Counted from the stretch's first letter, positions 1 through 6,680 are shown. The stretch: 6,884 nt of DNA from Bacillota bacterium (GCA_023398855.1 JAEWRS010000487.1:1-6884); one strand, 5' to 3'. Numbers and translations are program-made. Notes: generated by a model from the letters alone, not told the origin.

Positions 1-576
1 TCCTTAATGTGGTTGATCAGCTCCACAATGCGGATTACCATCGGTGAAAGCAGTAATTATACCTCTACGGACATGGAGCTTAAAATCAAGTCTCTGCTTC
101 CTGTGAAACAAATGGAAGCGGCCATTGACGGTGCCCCCATAGAAATGAAGAAATCAGGTCCCAGAACCTATACTGCAGTCCTTACAAACAACGGCGTGCT
201 TGAGGTAAAGCTGATATCCTTCAACAAGATGAAAACCGTTATATACGAACAGGTGGATGTATTAGATGACACCCCCCCTGCCATAAAGGATTATGTCAAT
301 GAAAACGGAATTCTTACCTTCCGTTTAGAGGACAGTCAGTCGGGCGTGGATTTTTCTTCTATTTACGGTTCTGATGAGGATAATCCGGAAATCTCTCCCC
401 TGGCCATTGACCGCAGTACCGGAAGTGTAACATTTGAGCTTAAAAAAGACAACTTAATCATCACGGCAAAAGATATGATCGGCAATGAGATGCACGTAAC
501 CTTTAACCCCCAGGGGGAAAATATTGACGAAGATGAAATGCAAGGTGGCGGCGCTGCAGCTAATACCGAATCTTAA
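1..576 (+). CDS. Unidentified beta-rich, probably secreted or surface protein (C-terminal part)
   Basis: The reading frame is open from base 1 to a TAA at 574-576, so this is the last 191 codons of a gene that begins outside the window. The internal ATGs at 7 and 28 have no ribosome binding site and are unlikely to be the start. The first residues (around LMWLISS) are hydrophobic and may be the end of a membrane segment or a strand. The rest alternates hydrophobic and polar residues as in stacked beta-sandwich domains. The segment from about DDTPPAIKDY through SGVDFSSIYG to IITAKDMIGNEM resembles the Ig-like repeats of bacterial surface proteins, with a DxxGN turn near the end. The tail is acidic, then Gly/Ala-rich. 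There are no catalytic motifs I recognise, and I cannot name the family. It converges with the sugar operon and shares only the terminator with it. Reality as a gene is fairly certain; function is unknown. Confidence 0.75.
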   Translation, partial: SLMWLISSTMRITIGESSNYTSTDMELKIKSLLPVKQMEAAIDGAPIEMKKSGPRTYTAVLTNNGVLEVKLISFNKMKTVIYEQVDVLDDTPPAIKDYVNENGILTFRLEDSQSGVDFSSIYGSDEDNPEISPLAIDRSTGSVTFELKKDNLIITAKDMIGNEMHVTFNPQGENIDEDEMQGGGAAANTES

Positions 577-613
577 GCTCTCATGGCTATGCCGGCAATA
601 TGAGACGCATGAA

Positions 614-638
614 AGCCTGCCCTGAAAAAGGGCAGGCT
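614..638. terminator. Probable bidirectional intrinsic terminator between convergent genes
   Basis: A perfect 9-bp stem (AGCCTGCCC at 614-622, GGGCAGGCT at 630-638) encloses a 7-base loop. On the plus strand it is followed by the T-rich run CATTTATTTAT. On the minus strand the T-rich stretch is short (TTTCATG). It lies 37 bases after the stop of the plus-strand gene and 41 bases after the stop of the lacI-type gene, the expected place for a shared terminator. A weaker dyad (CTCAT 580-584, ATGAG 600-604) precedes it. The T tracts are interrupted, so efficiency is uncertain, especially leftward. Confidence 0.75.
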
Positions 639-679
639 CATTTATTTATGGGGCAGTTTGCCACAATACTGTCTTTCCT

Positions 680-1711
680 TCATATCCTTCTGGTGGATTC
701 TCCTTCTGCCAGCTCTGCCTTAAAAACCATTTTCTGATGTCCTGCTTTATTCTTGATCACATCAAACAAAATCTGAATGGTAGCTCTTGCCATCTCTTCT
801 ACCGGCTGGCGGATGGTGGTAATAGAGGGATTATAATATCGGGCAATATCAAGGCCGTCATAACCGGCCACACAATAATCTTCCGGAATCCGTCCTCCAT
901 GCTCAAGAATGGACTTACAGGCGCCAATGGCAATGCTGTCTGAAATGGCGTACACAGCCGTAAAATCCCGTTTTTCCTCCAAAATCCGGTTCATCAGCCG
1001 GTACCCATTGTCCATGGTATAGCATTCCTCACATTCTTCTGAAAAAACAATTAAGGAGGAAGAAGAGGTGATGCCGTTGTCCTGAAGAGCCTTTTTATAT
1101 CCTTCCAGCCGAAGGCGGCCAATGCTCTCATCATCAGGGGCCGCCGCAAGGATCAGAATTTTCTTATGACCCAGGCTGCATAAGTAATCCGTCATTTTAT
1201 AGCTTTCTGCATAGTCATCTACGGATACACAGGAAAAATCAGGGGATTCACCGAAGTGCTCCGCAATTCCAATGGTGCTTAAGACATAAGGAACCGTCAG
1301 TTCTTCCAGCTCCTCTTTGCTGTGGGAAAAATATCCGCCAAGAAATACAATCCCCCGGGGCTTCTTTTCCTTAATCAGTTCCAAAGCCACATCAACCTCA
1401 TCCTCCTGCTCATCCACACGCTGCAGAATGAATAAATACTTCTTTTTCTGGATCTCCTCCTCAAAAACGCGGATCATCTTACTGAAAAAGGGGTTCCCGA
1501 TTCCTTTGATCAACACCGCAATGGCCCTGGAATCGGTGCGCTTTAAATTCCGGGCACTGTTGTTGGGAATGTAGTTATTTTCCTTTATCATCTGCATGAT
1601 CATGTTCTTTGTCTCCGGATTGATATCCGGATGATTATTAATGGCCCGGGACACGGTACTGACTCCCACCCTGCATAGTCTCGCTATATCTTTAATTTTT
1701 ATGGAGCCCAT
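680..1711 (-). CDS. LacI/GalR-family transcriptional regulator of the sugar operon
   Basis: A 343-residue protein, the usual length for the family. Residues 4-25 form the N-terminal helix-turn-helix (IKDIARLCRVGVSTVSRAIN), and a hinge follows at about 49-58 (PNNSARNLKR), whose Leu56 is at the position that wedges into the central CG of operators in LacI proteins. Residues 62-340 form a periplasmic-binding-protein-like effector domain, with NPFFSKMI near 73, YAISDSIAIG near 254, AGYDGLDIARYYNPSITTIRQP at 282-303 and the typical ending GEST. It acts in the cytoplasm as a DNA-binding dimer. The gene is last in the operon, 22 bases after malQ. The best upstream AAAGGGG (1725-1731) is 13 bases from the ATG, which is long, so translation may be modest or coupled to malQ. 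Family is certain. Repression of this operon and a sugar effector are inferred from position. Confidence 0.93.
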   Translation of the reverse strand: MGSIKIKDIARLCRVGVSTVSRAINNHPDINPETKNMIMQMIKENNYIPNNSARNLKRTDSRAIAVLIKGIGNPFFSKMIRVFEEEIQKKKYLFILQRVDEQEDEVDVALELIKEKKPRGIVFLGGYFSHSKEELEELTVPYVLSTIGIAEHFGESPDFSCVSVDDYAESYKMTDYLCSLGHKKILILAAAPDDESIGRLRLEGYKKALQDNGITSSSSLIVFSEECEECYTMDNGYRLMNRILEEKRDFTAVYAISDSIAIGACKSILEHGGRIPEDYCVAGYDGLDIARYYNPSITTIRQPVEEMARATIQILFDVIKNKAGHQKMVFKAELAEGESTRRI

Positions 1712-1733
1712 CAGAAATACACAACCCCTTTCG

Positions 1734-3212
1734 TCACGCCCTGCCGTATAACCTGGCTGTTTTTCTGCACTTTTCTAAAAGTTCTTCTGTTATTTCACCG
1801 GAAACCATACGCCATCTCCAGTTTTTTCCCAGGGTGGAAGGCTCATTGATCCTGGACTCCACGCCAAGTCCCAGATAATCCTGGACTGGTATCACCGCCA
1901 ATCTGGCAACACTTGCTAACGCCAGGCGGATAAAGTCCCAGTGTATCTCTTCCCTGGGCGTACTTCTGTTATTCATGTAGTCAATGGAAAACTGACGGTC
2001 CTCAGGTGATAAGTCCTCATACCACCCTCTGACAGTATTATTGTCATGGGTCCCCGTATACACCACACAGTTCTGGGTGTAGTTGTGGGGCAGGTAATCG
2101 CTTTCTTCTCTGGAATCAAAGGCAAATTCCAGCACCTTCATGCCTGGAAAGCCCGTATCCTTTACCAGCTTTAAAACCGACGGAGTCAAAAAACCAAGAT
2201 CTTCAGCTATGATATCCAGTTTTCCGAATTTTTCTCCCATCCGTCTGAAAATATCGATTCCAGGTCCTTTTTCCCATGCTCCATGTATGGCGTTCTCACT
2301 CCCCGCCGGAATGGAATAATACTCATCAAAGCCGCGGAAATGGTCCACTCTCACCACATCATAAAGGTGGAAGCTGTATTCCATGCGCTTCATCCACCAC
2401 TCATACCCGGTTTCCCCATGGTAAGCCCAACGGTAAAGGGGATTTCCCCACAGCTGTCCTGTGGCGGAAAATCCGTCCGGCGGGCAGCCGGCCACTGCAA
2501 CAGGCTCACAGTTTTCATCAAACTGAAACAGCTCCGGATGGAACCAGGCATCCGCGCTGTCAAATGCCACATAGATGGGAATGTCTCCGATGATCCGGAT
2601 CCCCTGCTCCCTTGCATAGGACTTTAAACGGCTCCACTGCTCCTCAAACTTTATCTGAAGGAAGCCGTAAAATCCGATTTCATCGGAAAGCAGGCTTTCA
2701 AACCTGGAAACTGCCATTTCCCTCCTAAGGCGGATGTCCTCATCCCATTGGATCCAGCTCTTTCCTTTAAAATGATCCTTAACCGCCATGTAAAAGCAGT
2801 AACCGGCCGTTTCCTCTCCAAGGAGTTTTCCCGGTTCCTCCGGCTTATGGCCCTGATCCTTCCACCGCCCATAAGCCTTTTTCAACAGAGGAAACCGGTT
2901 ATCATATAATTTTCCATAATCAATGTCCCTTGGATCATTTCCAAAATCCATTGCTTCACATTCTTCTGTGGCGAGCAGTCCCTCTTTGACCAGCTCATCC
3001 AGATCAATAAAATAGGGATTTCCCGCAAATGCGGAGAATGACTGGTAAGGGGAATCCCCATAGCTGGTGGGGCCTAAGGGAAGAATCTGCCAGTACCGCT
3101 GTCCTGCTCTTTTTAATAAATCAATAAATTCATATGCCTCTCTTGAAAATGCCCCGATTCCGTACTTTGACGGAAGGCCTGCAACCGGAAGCAACATACC
3201 ACATTCCCGCAT
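1734..3212 (-). CDS. malQ: 4-alpha-glucanotransferase (amylomaltase, GH77)
   Basis: The 492-residue product matches the short bacterial GH77 amylomaltases, which transfer alpha-1,4-glucan segments between maltodextrins in the cytoplasm and release glucose. The N-terminus (LPSKYGIG, residues 13-20) and the LPLGPTSYGDSPYQSFSAFAGNPY block (44-67) are characteristic. The three catalytic acids are in place: nucleophile Asp290 in RVDHFRGF, acid/base Glu337 in IIAEDLG, and Asp390 in TGTHDNN. The lid-loop region (CPPDGFSATGQLWGNPLY, 243-260) and the closing NEPST...NWRWRM (456-469) are also present. The start is supported by AAAGGAGA at 3219-3226, six bases upstream. It follows the MalG-type gene by 23 bases and precedes the regulator by 22. 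The usual GILLHxTSLP opening is here GMLLPVAGLP, a variation away from the catalytic centre. Identification is very secure. It is the main reason to propose maltodextrin as the operon's substrate. Confidence 0.96.
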   Translation of the reverse strand: MRECGMLLPVAGLPSKYGIGAFSREAYEFIDLLKRAGQRYWQILPLGPTSYGDSPYQSFSAFAGNPYFIDLDELVKEGLLATEECEAMDFGNDPRDIDYGKLYDNRFPLLKKAYGRWKDQGHKPEEPGKLLGEETAGYCFYMAVKDHFKGKSWIQWDEDIRLRREMAVSRFESLLSDEIGFYGFLQIKFEEQWSRLKSYAREQGIRIIGDIPIYVAFDSADAWFHPELFQFDENCEPVAVAGCPPDGFSATGQLWGNPLYRWAYHGETGYEWWMKRMEYSFHLYDVVRVDHFRGFDEYYSIPAGSENAIHGAWEKGPGIDIFRRMGEKFGKLDIIAEDLGFLTPSVLKLVKDTGFPGMKVLEFAFDSREESDYLPHNYTQNCVVYTGTHDNNTVRGWYEDLSPEDRQFSIDYMNNRSTPREEIHWDFIRLALASVARLAVIPVQDYLGLGVESRINEPSTLGKNWRWRMVSGEITEELLEKCRKTARLYGRA

Positions 3213-3235
3213 AATCAGTCTCCTTTATCCAGCTC

Positions 3236-4105
3236 CTAGCCCTTTACCGCGCCTGCGGCCACGCCCTTTATGATGTATTTCTGACAGCTCAAATAAAAAA
3301 CAATAATAGGTAAGATGGCCAGAACCAGCATCGCCATCATGGCTCCCATATCAATGGAGCCGTATCCGCCCTTTAAATTCTGAATAACCATTGGTATTGT
3401 ACCTTTTTCCTGGGGAAGAATCAAGCTTGGAAGTAAATAATCATTCCAGATCCACATGGCATTTAAAATGGCAACAGTCACAGCCGTAGGCTTTAACATA
3501 GGAAATACCACATGAAAATAAGTCTGAATGGGAGAACAGCCGTCAATCATCGCCGCCTCTTCGATCTCAAGTGGAATAGCCTTTACAAAGCCGCAGAATA
3601 AAAACACAGCCTGCCCGGCTCCAAAGCCTAAGTAAAGGAGCACCAGGCCATACATGGAGTTTAAGTATAAGTCATTGGCCGTCTTTGACATGGTGAACAT
3701 GACCATCTGAAAAGGCACGATCATGGCAAATACGAATACATAATACAAGATACCGGTAAATGTAGATTTCACTCTGGTTAAATACCAGGCAGTCATGGAG
3801 GTAAACAGGATGATCATTGCCACGGAAGCTACTGTAATGAACAGGGATCTGCCAAAAGCCGGGAAAAGCCCTGTTTTACGAATGCCTTCCACATAGTTGG
3901 TAAGCCCCACGTAAGTTCCTGCCTTTGGAAACTGAAAAGGCCCATCGCTGATAAACAGCTTGCTCTTAAAGGAGTTCATGAAAACCAGGACAACGGGGAA
4001 TAAAAATGCCAGAGACAGGGCCGATAAAGCAGCCGTAAGAATGGTCCCCGCGGTTTTTCCCACTTCCATTTGCTGGATTTCCGTATTTTTTTCCTTTCTT
4101 CTCAT
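3236..4105 (-). CDS. Carbohydrate ABC transporter permease, MalG type (CUT1)
   Basis: A 289-residue inner-membrane permease of the binding-protein-dependent family. About six hydrophobic segments can be seen, near residues 19-43, 86-108, 117-139, 147-172, 205-222 and 255-275. The cytoplasmic EAA loop, which docks the ATPase, is LEIEEAAMIDGCSPIQTYFHVVFP (179-202), with the EAA---G signature at 183-189. The C-terminus YIIKGVAAGAVKG is the typical ending of MalG-like subunits. It would pair with the MalF-type protein encoded just upstream to form the channel. Its ATG overlaps the upstream TGA by one base (TGATG), which indicates translational coupling. The symbol malG is withheld because the family covers many sugars and the sequence does not show the substrate. 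Confidence 0.94.
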   Translation of the reverse strand: MRRKEKNTEIQQMEVGKTAGTILTAALSALSLAFLFPVVLVFMNSFKSKLFISDGPFQFPKAGTYVGLTNYVEGIRKTGLFPAFGRSLFITVASVAMIILFTSMTAWYLTRVKSTFTGILYYVFVFAMIVPFQMVMFTMSKTANDLYLNSMYGLVLLYLGFGAGQAVFLFCGFVKAIPLEIEEAAMIDGCSPIQTYFHVVFPMLKPTAVTVAILNAMWIWNDYLLPSLILPQEKGTIPMVIQNLKGGYGSIDMGAMMAMLVLAILPIIVFYLSCQKYIIKGVAAGAVKG

Positions 4106-4947
4106 CAGTTTTCCACCTCCTTACGCCGTGTCAAAGATAGCTGGGTCAAGGAAATGACCGCAACCATGAGAAAGAACACCGTTGCCTTTGCCTGGCCTAC
4201 CCCTTCCCAGCCAACTCTGCCGTAAAAGGTGTTATAAATATCAAGGGCCAGCATGCTGGTCTGCCTTCCCGGTCCTCCAGCTGTCAATGCCAGGTTCTGG
4301 TCAAACAGCTTAAAGGAATTTGTCAGGGTCAAAAACAGGCAGATGGTAAAGGACGGCATGACCATTGGGATCATGATCCGCTTTAAAATCTGGGCCCTGG
4401 TGGCTCCGTCAATTCTTGCGGCTTCAATCAGCTCTCCGGGAACATTTTGAAGTCCAGCAATATAGATAATCATCATATAACCGATCAGCTGCCAGTTCAT
4501 TAAGATCACCAGCCCCCAAAAACCATACTCAGCCCGGAAGGAAAGAGTGACCCCAAACTTGGCAAGAATTCCATTTAGCAGAAGCTGCCAGATGTAACCA
4601 AGAACAATGCCTCCGATCAGGTTCGGCATGAAAAACACGGTTCTGAACAGATTGGTCCCCCTGATTCCTCTTGTGAGCACATAGGCAAGCAGAAACCCCA
4701 GGACATTAATCGTAACAACGGACACAACCGTGAACTTCACGGTAAATATCAGGGCATTGATAAAATTCCGGTCCAAAAAAATCTTTTGATAATTTGAAAT
4801 TCCCACCCAGGAAGCATCCTTTACCGTTGTGAATTCTGTAAAGGACAAATAAATGCCCATGACAAACGGGTACAGAAATGCAATGGTAAATGCGGCCAGT
4901 GTTGGAAGAACAAATATTGGAAAGTACCGTTTCATTGACTTTTGCAT
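4105..4947 (-). CDS. Carbohydrate ABC transporter permease, MalF type (CUT1)
   Basis: A 280-residue inner-membrane permease. The start at 4947 (MQKSMKRYFP) is chosen because AAGGAG (4955-4960) sits seven bases upstream. The in-frame ATG at 4998 would add 17 residues but has only a poor ribosome binding site. Hydrophobic segments lie near residues 8-33, 66-92, 102-126, 143-167, 197-219 and 254-272. The EAA loop is GELIEAARIDGATRAQILKRIMIP (171-194), with EAA---G at 175-181. LTAGGPGRQTSMLALDIYNTFY (221-242) is a stretch typical of MalF/UgpA-like CUT1 subunits. There is no large periplasmic P2 loop as in E. coli MalF; Gram-positive members usually lack it. It forms the translocation pore with the MalG-type partner. 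Family assignment is secure; the transported sugar is inferred only from malQ and the binding protein. Confidence 0.94.
   Translation of the reverse strand: MQKSMKRYFPIFVLPTLAAFTIAFLYPFVMGIYLSFTEFTTVKDASWVGISNYQKIFLDRNFINALIFTVKFTVVSVVTINVLGFLLAYVLTRGIRGTNLFRTVFFMPNLIGGIVLGYIWQLLLNGILAKFGVTLSFRAEYGFWGLVILMNWQLIGYMMIIYIAGLQNVPGELIEAARIDGATRAQILKRIMIPMVMPSFTICLFLTLTNSFKLFDQNLALTAGGPGRQTSMLALDIYNTFYGRVGWEGVGQAKATVFFLMVAVISLTQLSLTRRKEVEN
4113..4122 (-). promoter_or_regulatory. Ribosome binding site of the MalG-type gene, inside the MalF-type gene
   Basis: AAGGAGGTGG lies within the last codons of the MalF-type gene. Its AAGGAGG core ends ten bases before the ATG at 4105, which shares its A with the preceding TGA. 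It fixes the start of the MalG-type gene and points to coupled production of the two permeases in equal amounts. Confidence 0.8.
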
Positions 4948-4960
4948 AGCAGCTCTCCTT

Positions 4961-5059
4961 CTATAATGCTTTCTCTGTTTTGGCAAAAAACCTCCCATAA
5001 GCCTGAGCCCAAGGTGTTTTCTTATATGAAAATGGGTGAGGCATCTCCCTCGTGCTCAC
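4961..5059 (-). CDS. Possible 32-residue small protein or leader peptide between binding protein and MalF
   Basis: A GTG at 5057-5059 is preceded by AAGGAG (5065-5070) at the ideal distance of five bases. It opens 32 codons and ends at TAG 4961-4963, with the MalF ribosome binding site starting on the very next base. The product reads STREMPHPFSYKKTPWAQAY from residue 2, then GRFFAKTEKAL. It is basic and aromatic, with no signal peptide or membrane segment. I do not recognise it. In favour are the binding site, the exact fit in an otherwise unexplained 142-base gap, and the tidy stop. Against it are the GTG start, the short length (an open frame of this size arises often by chance) and the start codon lying inside a strong stem. 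If real, it could be a regulatory leader or a small transporter-associated protein. Confidence 0.35.
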   Translation of the reverse strand: MSTREMPHPFSYKKTPWAQAYGRFFAKTEKAL

Positions 5060-5064
5060 CCATT
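5031..5064 (-). promoter_or_regulatory. Intercistronic stem-loop between binding-protein and MalF genes
   Basis: A perfect 10-bp inverted repeat (AATGGGTGAG at 5031-5040, CTCACCCATT at 5055-5064) has a 14-base loop that can pair a little further. In the minus-strand mRNA it forms 26 bases after the binding-protein stop. It is followed only by ATTTTCATATAAG, so it is a weak terminator at best. In CUT1 operons such structures commonly protect the 3' end of the binding-protein message or attenuate read-through, giving more binding protein than permease. That role is inferred here. The stem also covers the GTG of the possible small ORF and directly abuts its AAGGAG. Confidence 0.7.
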
Positions 5065-5089
5065 CTCCTTAAAACCTATTTTGATGCTC

Positions 5090-6487
5090 TTATTTTGTCA
5101 TGGCTTTTTCATTTGCCCAGTCAGCCTTCATCTCATCCACAACGGCCTTCCAGTCCTTGCCGCCCTGAGCGTACTGAAGAAGGGATGCACCAAAGTTATC
5201 CTTAAAGGTCTGGCTTGGGAAGGATGTAAAGTTCCAGGATACGGAATATAAGTCCTTGTTATTCATATACCGGTCAATTTCCTTGGCAAGAGGATCGGTG
5301 GGCTTTTCATTTGCCGCAAAGGTATCAAAGGGCGCAATAAAGCCCAGCTTGTTTGTTACATAATCTTTTCCAGTGTCTGAAGTAAAGAGCCACTCCAGGA
5401 AGTCCTGAGATGCCTTTTGGTCCTCTTCCTTTGCCTGGCTGTTGATGGAGAAGAAATTCTCCGTCCCAATGCAGAGTCCCTGCTTTTCCTCGCCGCTCAC
5501 TCCCGTATAAATAGGAAGGAATTTTACGTCCTCTTCCTTAACGGTGTTTCCATCTACTCCGGACACCTGTCCCCAGCCCCAGTTTCCGTTCTGTACCATG
5601 GCTACCTTGCCAAGAGCAAATTCTGCCATGGAATCCTCAACGGTTTTTGCGCCTACCATCTTTGGGTCTGTACAGGAGTTGTGGATGTATAAGTCAAAAA
5701 TGTTCTTATAGTTGTCTGCATACTTAAAGTCAATGGCATCCTTATCGGATACGTTGTCATCTTTATATTCATAGTAAACCGGAAGATTGGCCAAATGAGT
5801 CTGCCATCTCCAGTCCTCCCCGGGAGCAAAGGAAGTGGAAGCAAAGACGCCATCAATTCCAAGGTCATCCTTTCTTGCCTGCATATCCTCTGCAACAGCC
5901 TTAAGAGCTGCGAAATTATTCACCTCATCCATTGATTTTGCCTTTGCGCCGTCAAGAGCAAAATACTTCTTCATGATGGCGTCATTATAAATGATGCCAT
6001 AGCCTTCCACTACATAAGGAATGCCGTAAACACCGTCTCCATCCTTTACCGCCATATCTTTATCAACCAGATGTCCATAGATTGCCGTGTCCTTTAGATC
6101 CTTGCAGTATTTTGCCCAGGCCTTATAGCCGATGGGTCCGTTAATCTGGAACAGGGTAGGCGGTTCTTTTTTCGCTACCTCTGATTTTAAGGTCTGCTCA
6201 TAGGTACCTGCTGCCGCTGTCTGTACCTTCATGGGCACGCCGGTCTCCTCTGTATACTTCCCTGCAAGCTCCACCCATGTATCAGCTACTTCCGGCTTAA
6301 AATTCAAATAATATATCTGCCCTTTGGCTTCTGCCGTATCACCGGCCTTTGCCGTGGTGGTTTCCTCTGCCTGGGTCTTCTGCTCTGCCCCTGTGGTTTC
6401 CGCTGCTTTTTTGGAAGAACAGCCTGCAAGCCCTCCTGCTGCCATAGCCGCAGCCAGAGTAAGTACTGCCAGTTTTTTAAGTTTCAT
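5090..6487 (-). CDS. Sugar ABC transporter substrate-binding lipoprotein (CUT1, family 1)
   Basis: A 465-residue extracellular solute-binding protein. The start at 6487 gives a textbook lipoprotein signal: basic MKLKK, a hydrophobic core, then the lipobox LAGC with Cys23 as lipidation site. Residues 24-56 are a Lys/Glu/Ala/Thr-rich linker that tethers the protein to the membrane. The two-lobed binding domain runs from about QIYYLNF (57) to the C-terminus. It includes PPTLFQINGP (109-118), DGVYGIPYVVEGYGIIYN (151-168) and ALGKVAMVQNGNWGWG (291-306), the classic family-1 signature. Many Trp and Tyr residues (for example DWRW at 225-228) suit sugar stacking. It delivers ligand to the two permeases encoded next. 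An open frame extends upstream to a GTG at 6586 but lacks a binding site and would bury the signal peptide. Family is secure; maltodextrin is only the likeliest ligand, from malQ. Confidence 0.94.
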   Translation of the reverse strand: MKLKKLAVLTLAAAMAAGGLAGCSSKKAAETTGAEQKTQAEETTTAKAGDTAEAKGQIYYLNFKPEVADTWVELAGKYTEETGVPMKVQTAAAGTYEQTLKSEVAKKEPPTLFQINGPIGYKAWAKYCKDLKDTAIYGHLVDKDMAVKDGDGVYGIPYVVEGYGIIYNDAIMKKYFALDGAKAKSMDEVNNFAALKAVAEDMQARKDDLGIDGVFASTSFAPGEDWRWQTHLANLPVYYEYKDDNVSDKDAIDFKYADNYKNIFDLYIHNSCTDPKMVGAKTVEDSMAEFALGKVAMVQNGNWGWGQVSGVDGNTVKEEDVKFLPIYTGVSGEEKQGLCIGTENFFSINSQAKEEDQKASQDFLEWLFTSDTGKDYVTNKLGFIAPFDTFAANEKPTDPLAKEIDRYMNNKDLYSVSWNFTSFPSQTFKDNFGASLLQYAQGGKDWKAVVDEMKADWANEKAMTK

Positions 6488-6490
6488 AAT

Positions 6491-6500
6491 ATCCTCCTTC
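6491..6500 (-). promoter_or_regulatory. Ribosome binding site of the binding-protein gene
   Basis: GAAGGAGGAT, with the AAGGAGG core five bases from the ATG at 6487. It is the strongest site in the operon, in keeping with high synthesis of the binding protein, and it excludes the longer frame starting at 6586. Confidence 0.88.
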
Positions 6501-6609
6501 CGTGCATACGCACATTCCGGTTGATGGATTTTCCACACAACCCCCGATATCACTGCATATTTTTTGTACAGGTTCGAAATTCCCACCTGATCATCGGATC
6601 ACTTTATTT

Positions 6610-6634
6610 CGGTAACCATACCGGTAACGTTTCC
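6610..6634. promoter_or_regulatory. Candidate LacI-family (or CcpA cre) operator
   Basis: GGTAACGTTTCC at 6623-6634 is a palindrome centred on CG with a single mismatched pair, the layout bound by LacI-family proteins. CGGTAAC at 6622-6628 repeats a copy at 6610-6616, exactly 12 bases away, so a second half-site may be present. Read on the minus strand (TTGGAAACGTTACCGG) it also fits the CcpA cre consensus WTGNNARCGNWWWCAW at 10 of 13 defined positions. It lies about 12-23 bases after the predicted transcription start, a position that would block the promoter. Whether the operon's own regulator, CcpA or both bind it cannot be settled from sequence. Confidence 0.5.
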
Positions 6635-6651
6635 AATAACCTTATGGCTAT

Positions 6652-6680
6652 AAGATATCACAATGCACAAAGAAATGCAA
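6652..6680 (-). promoter_or_regulatory. Candidate promoter of the sugar operon
   Basis: On the minus strand, TTGCAT (6675-6680) is followed after 17 bases by TATCTT (6652-6657), which is preceded by TGA to give an extended -10 box (TGnTATCTT). The -35 match is weak (3 of 6) and the -10 matches 4 of 6. Correct spacing, the TG element and a candidate operator just downstream make this the best site in the region. Transcription would start near 6645, giving a leader of about 157 bases. Confidence 0.45.

Noticed and set aside
2276..2872. Several open frames of 73-114 codons overlapping malQ on both strands
   Set aside because: They lie fully inside malQ, whose catalytic motifs are intact, and they have no recognisable domains. 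They are by-products of its codon use.
4948..4998. Upstream ATG at 4998 as start of the MalF-type gene
   Set aside because: Lacks a proper ribosome binding site and would put a charged 17-residue extension before the first membrane segment. The ATG at 4947 has AAGGAG seven bases upstream.
5653..5895. 80-codon minus-strand frame inside the binding-protein gene
   Set aside because: It lies in another frame of a well supported gene and its product is low in recognisable features.
6569..6584. GGTTCGAAATTCCC resembling a tRNA T-arm
   Set aside because: No acceptor stem, anticodon arm or D-arm can be placed around it on either strand; only the TTCGAA core is tRNA-like.
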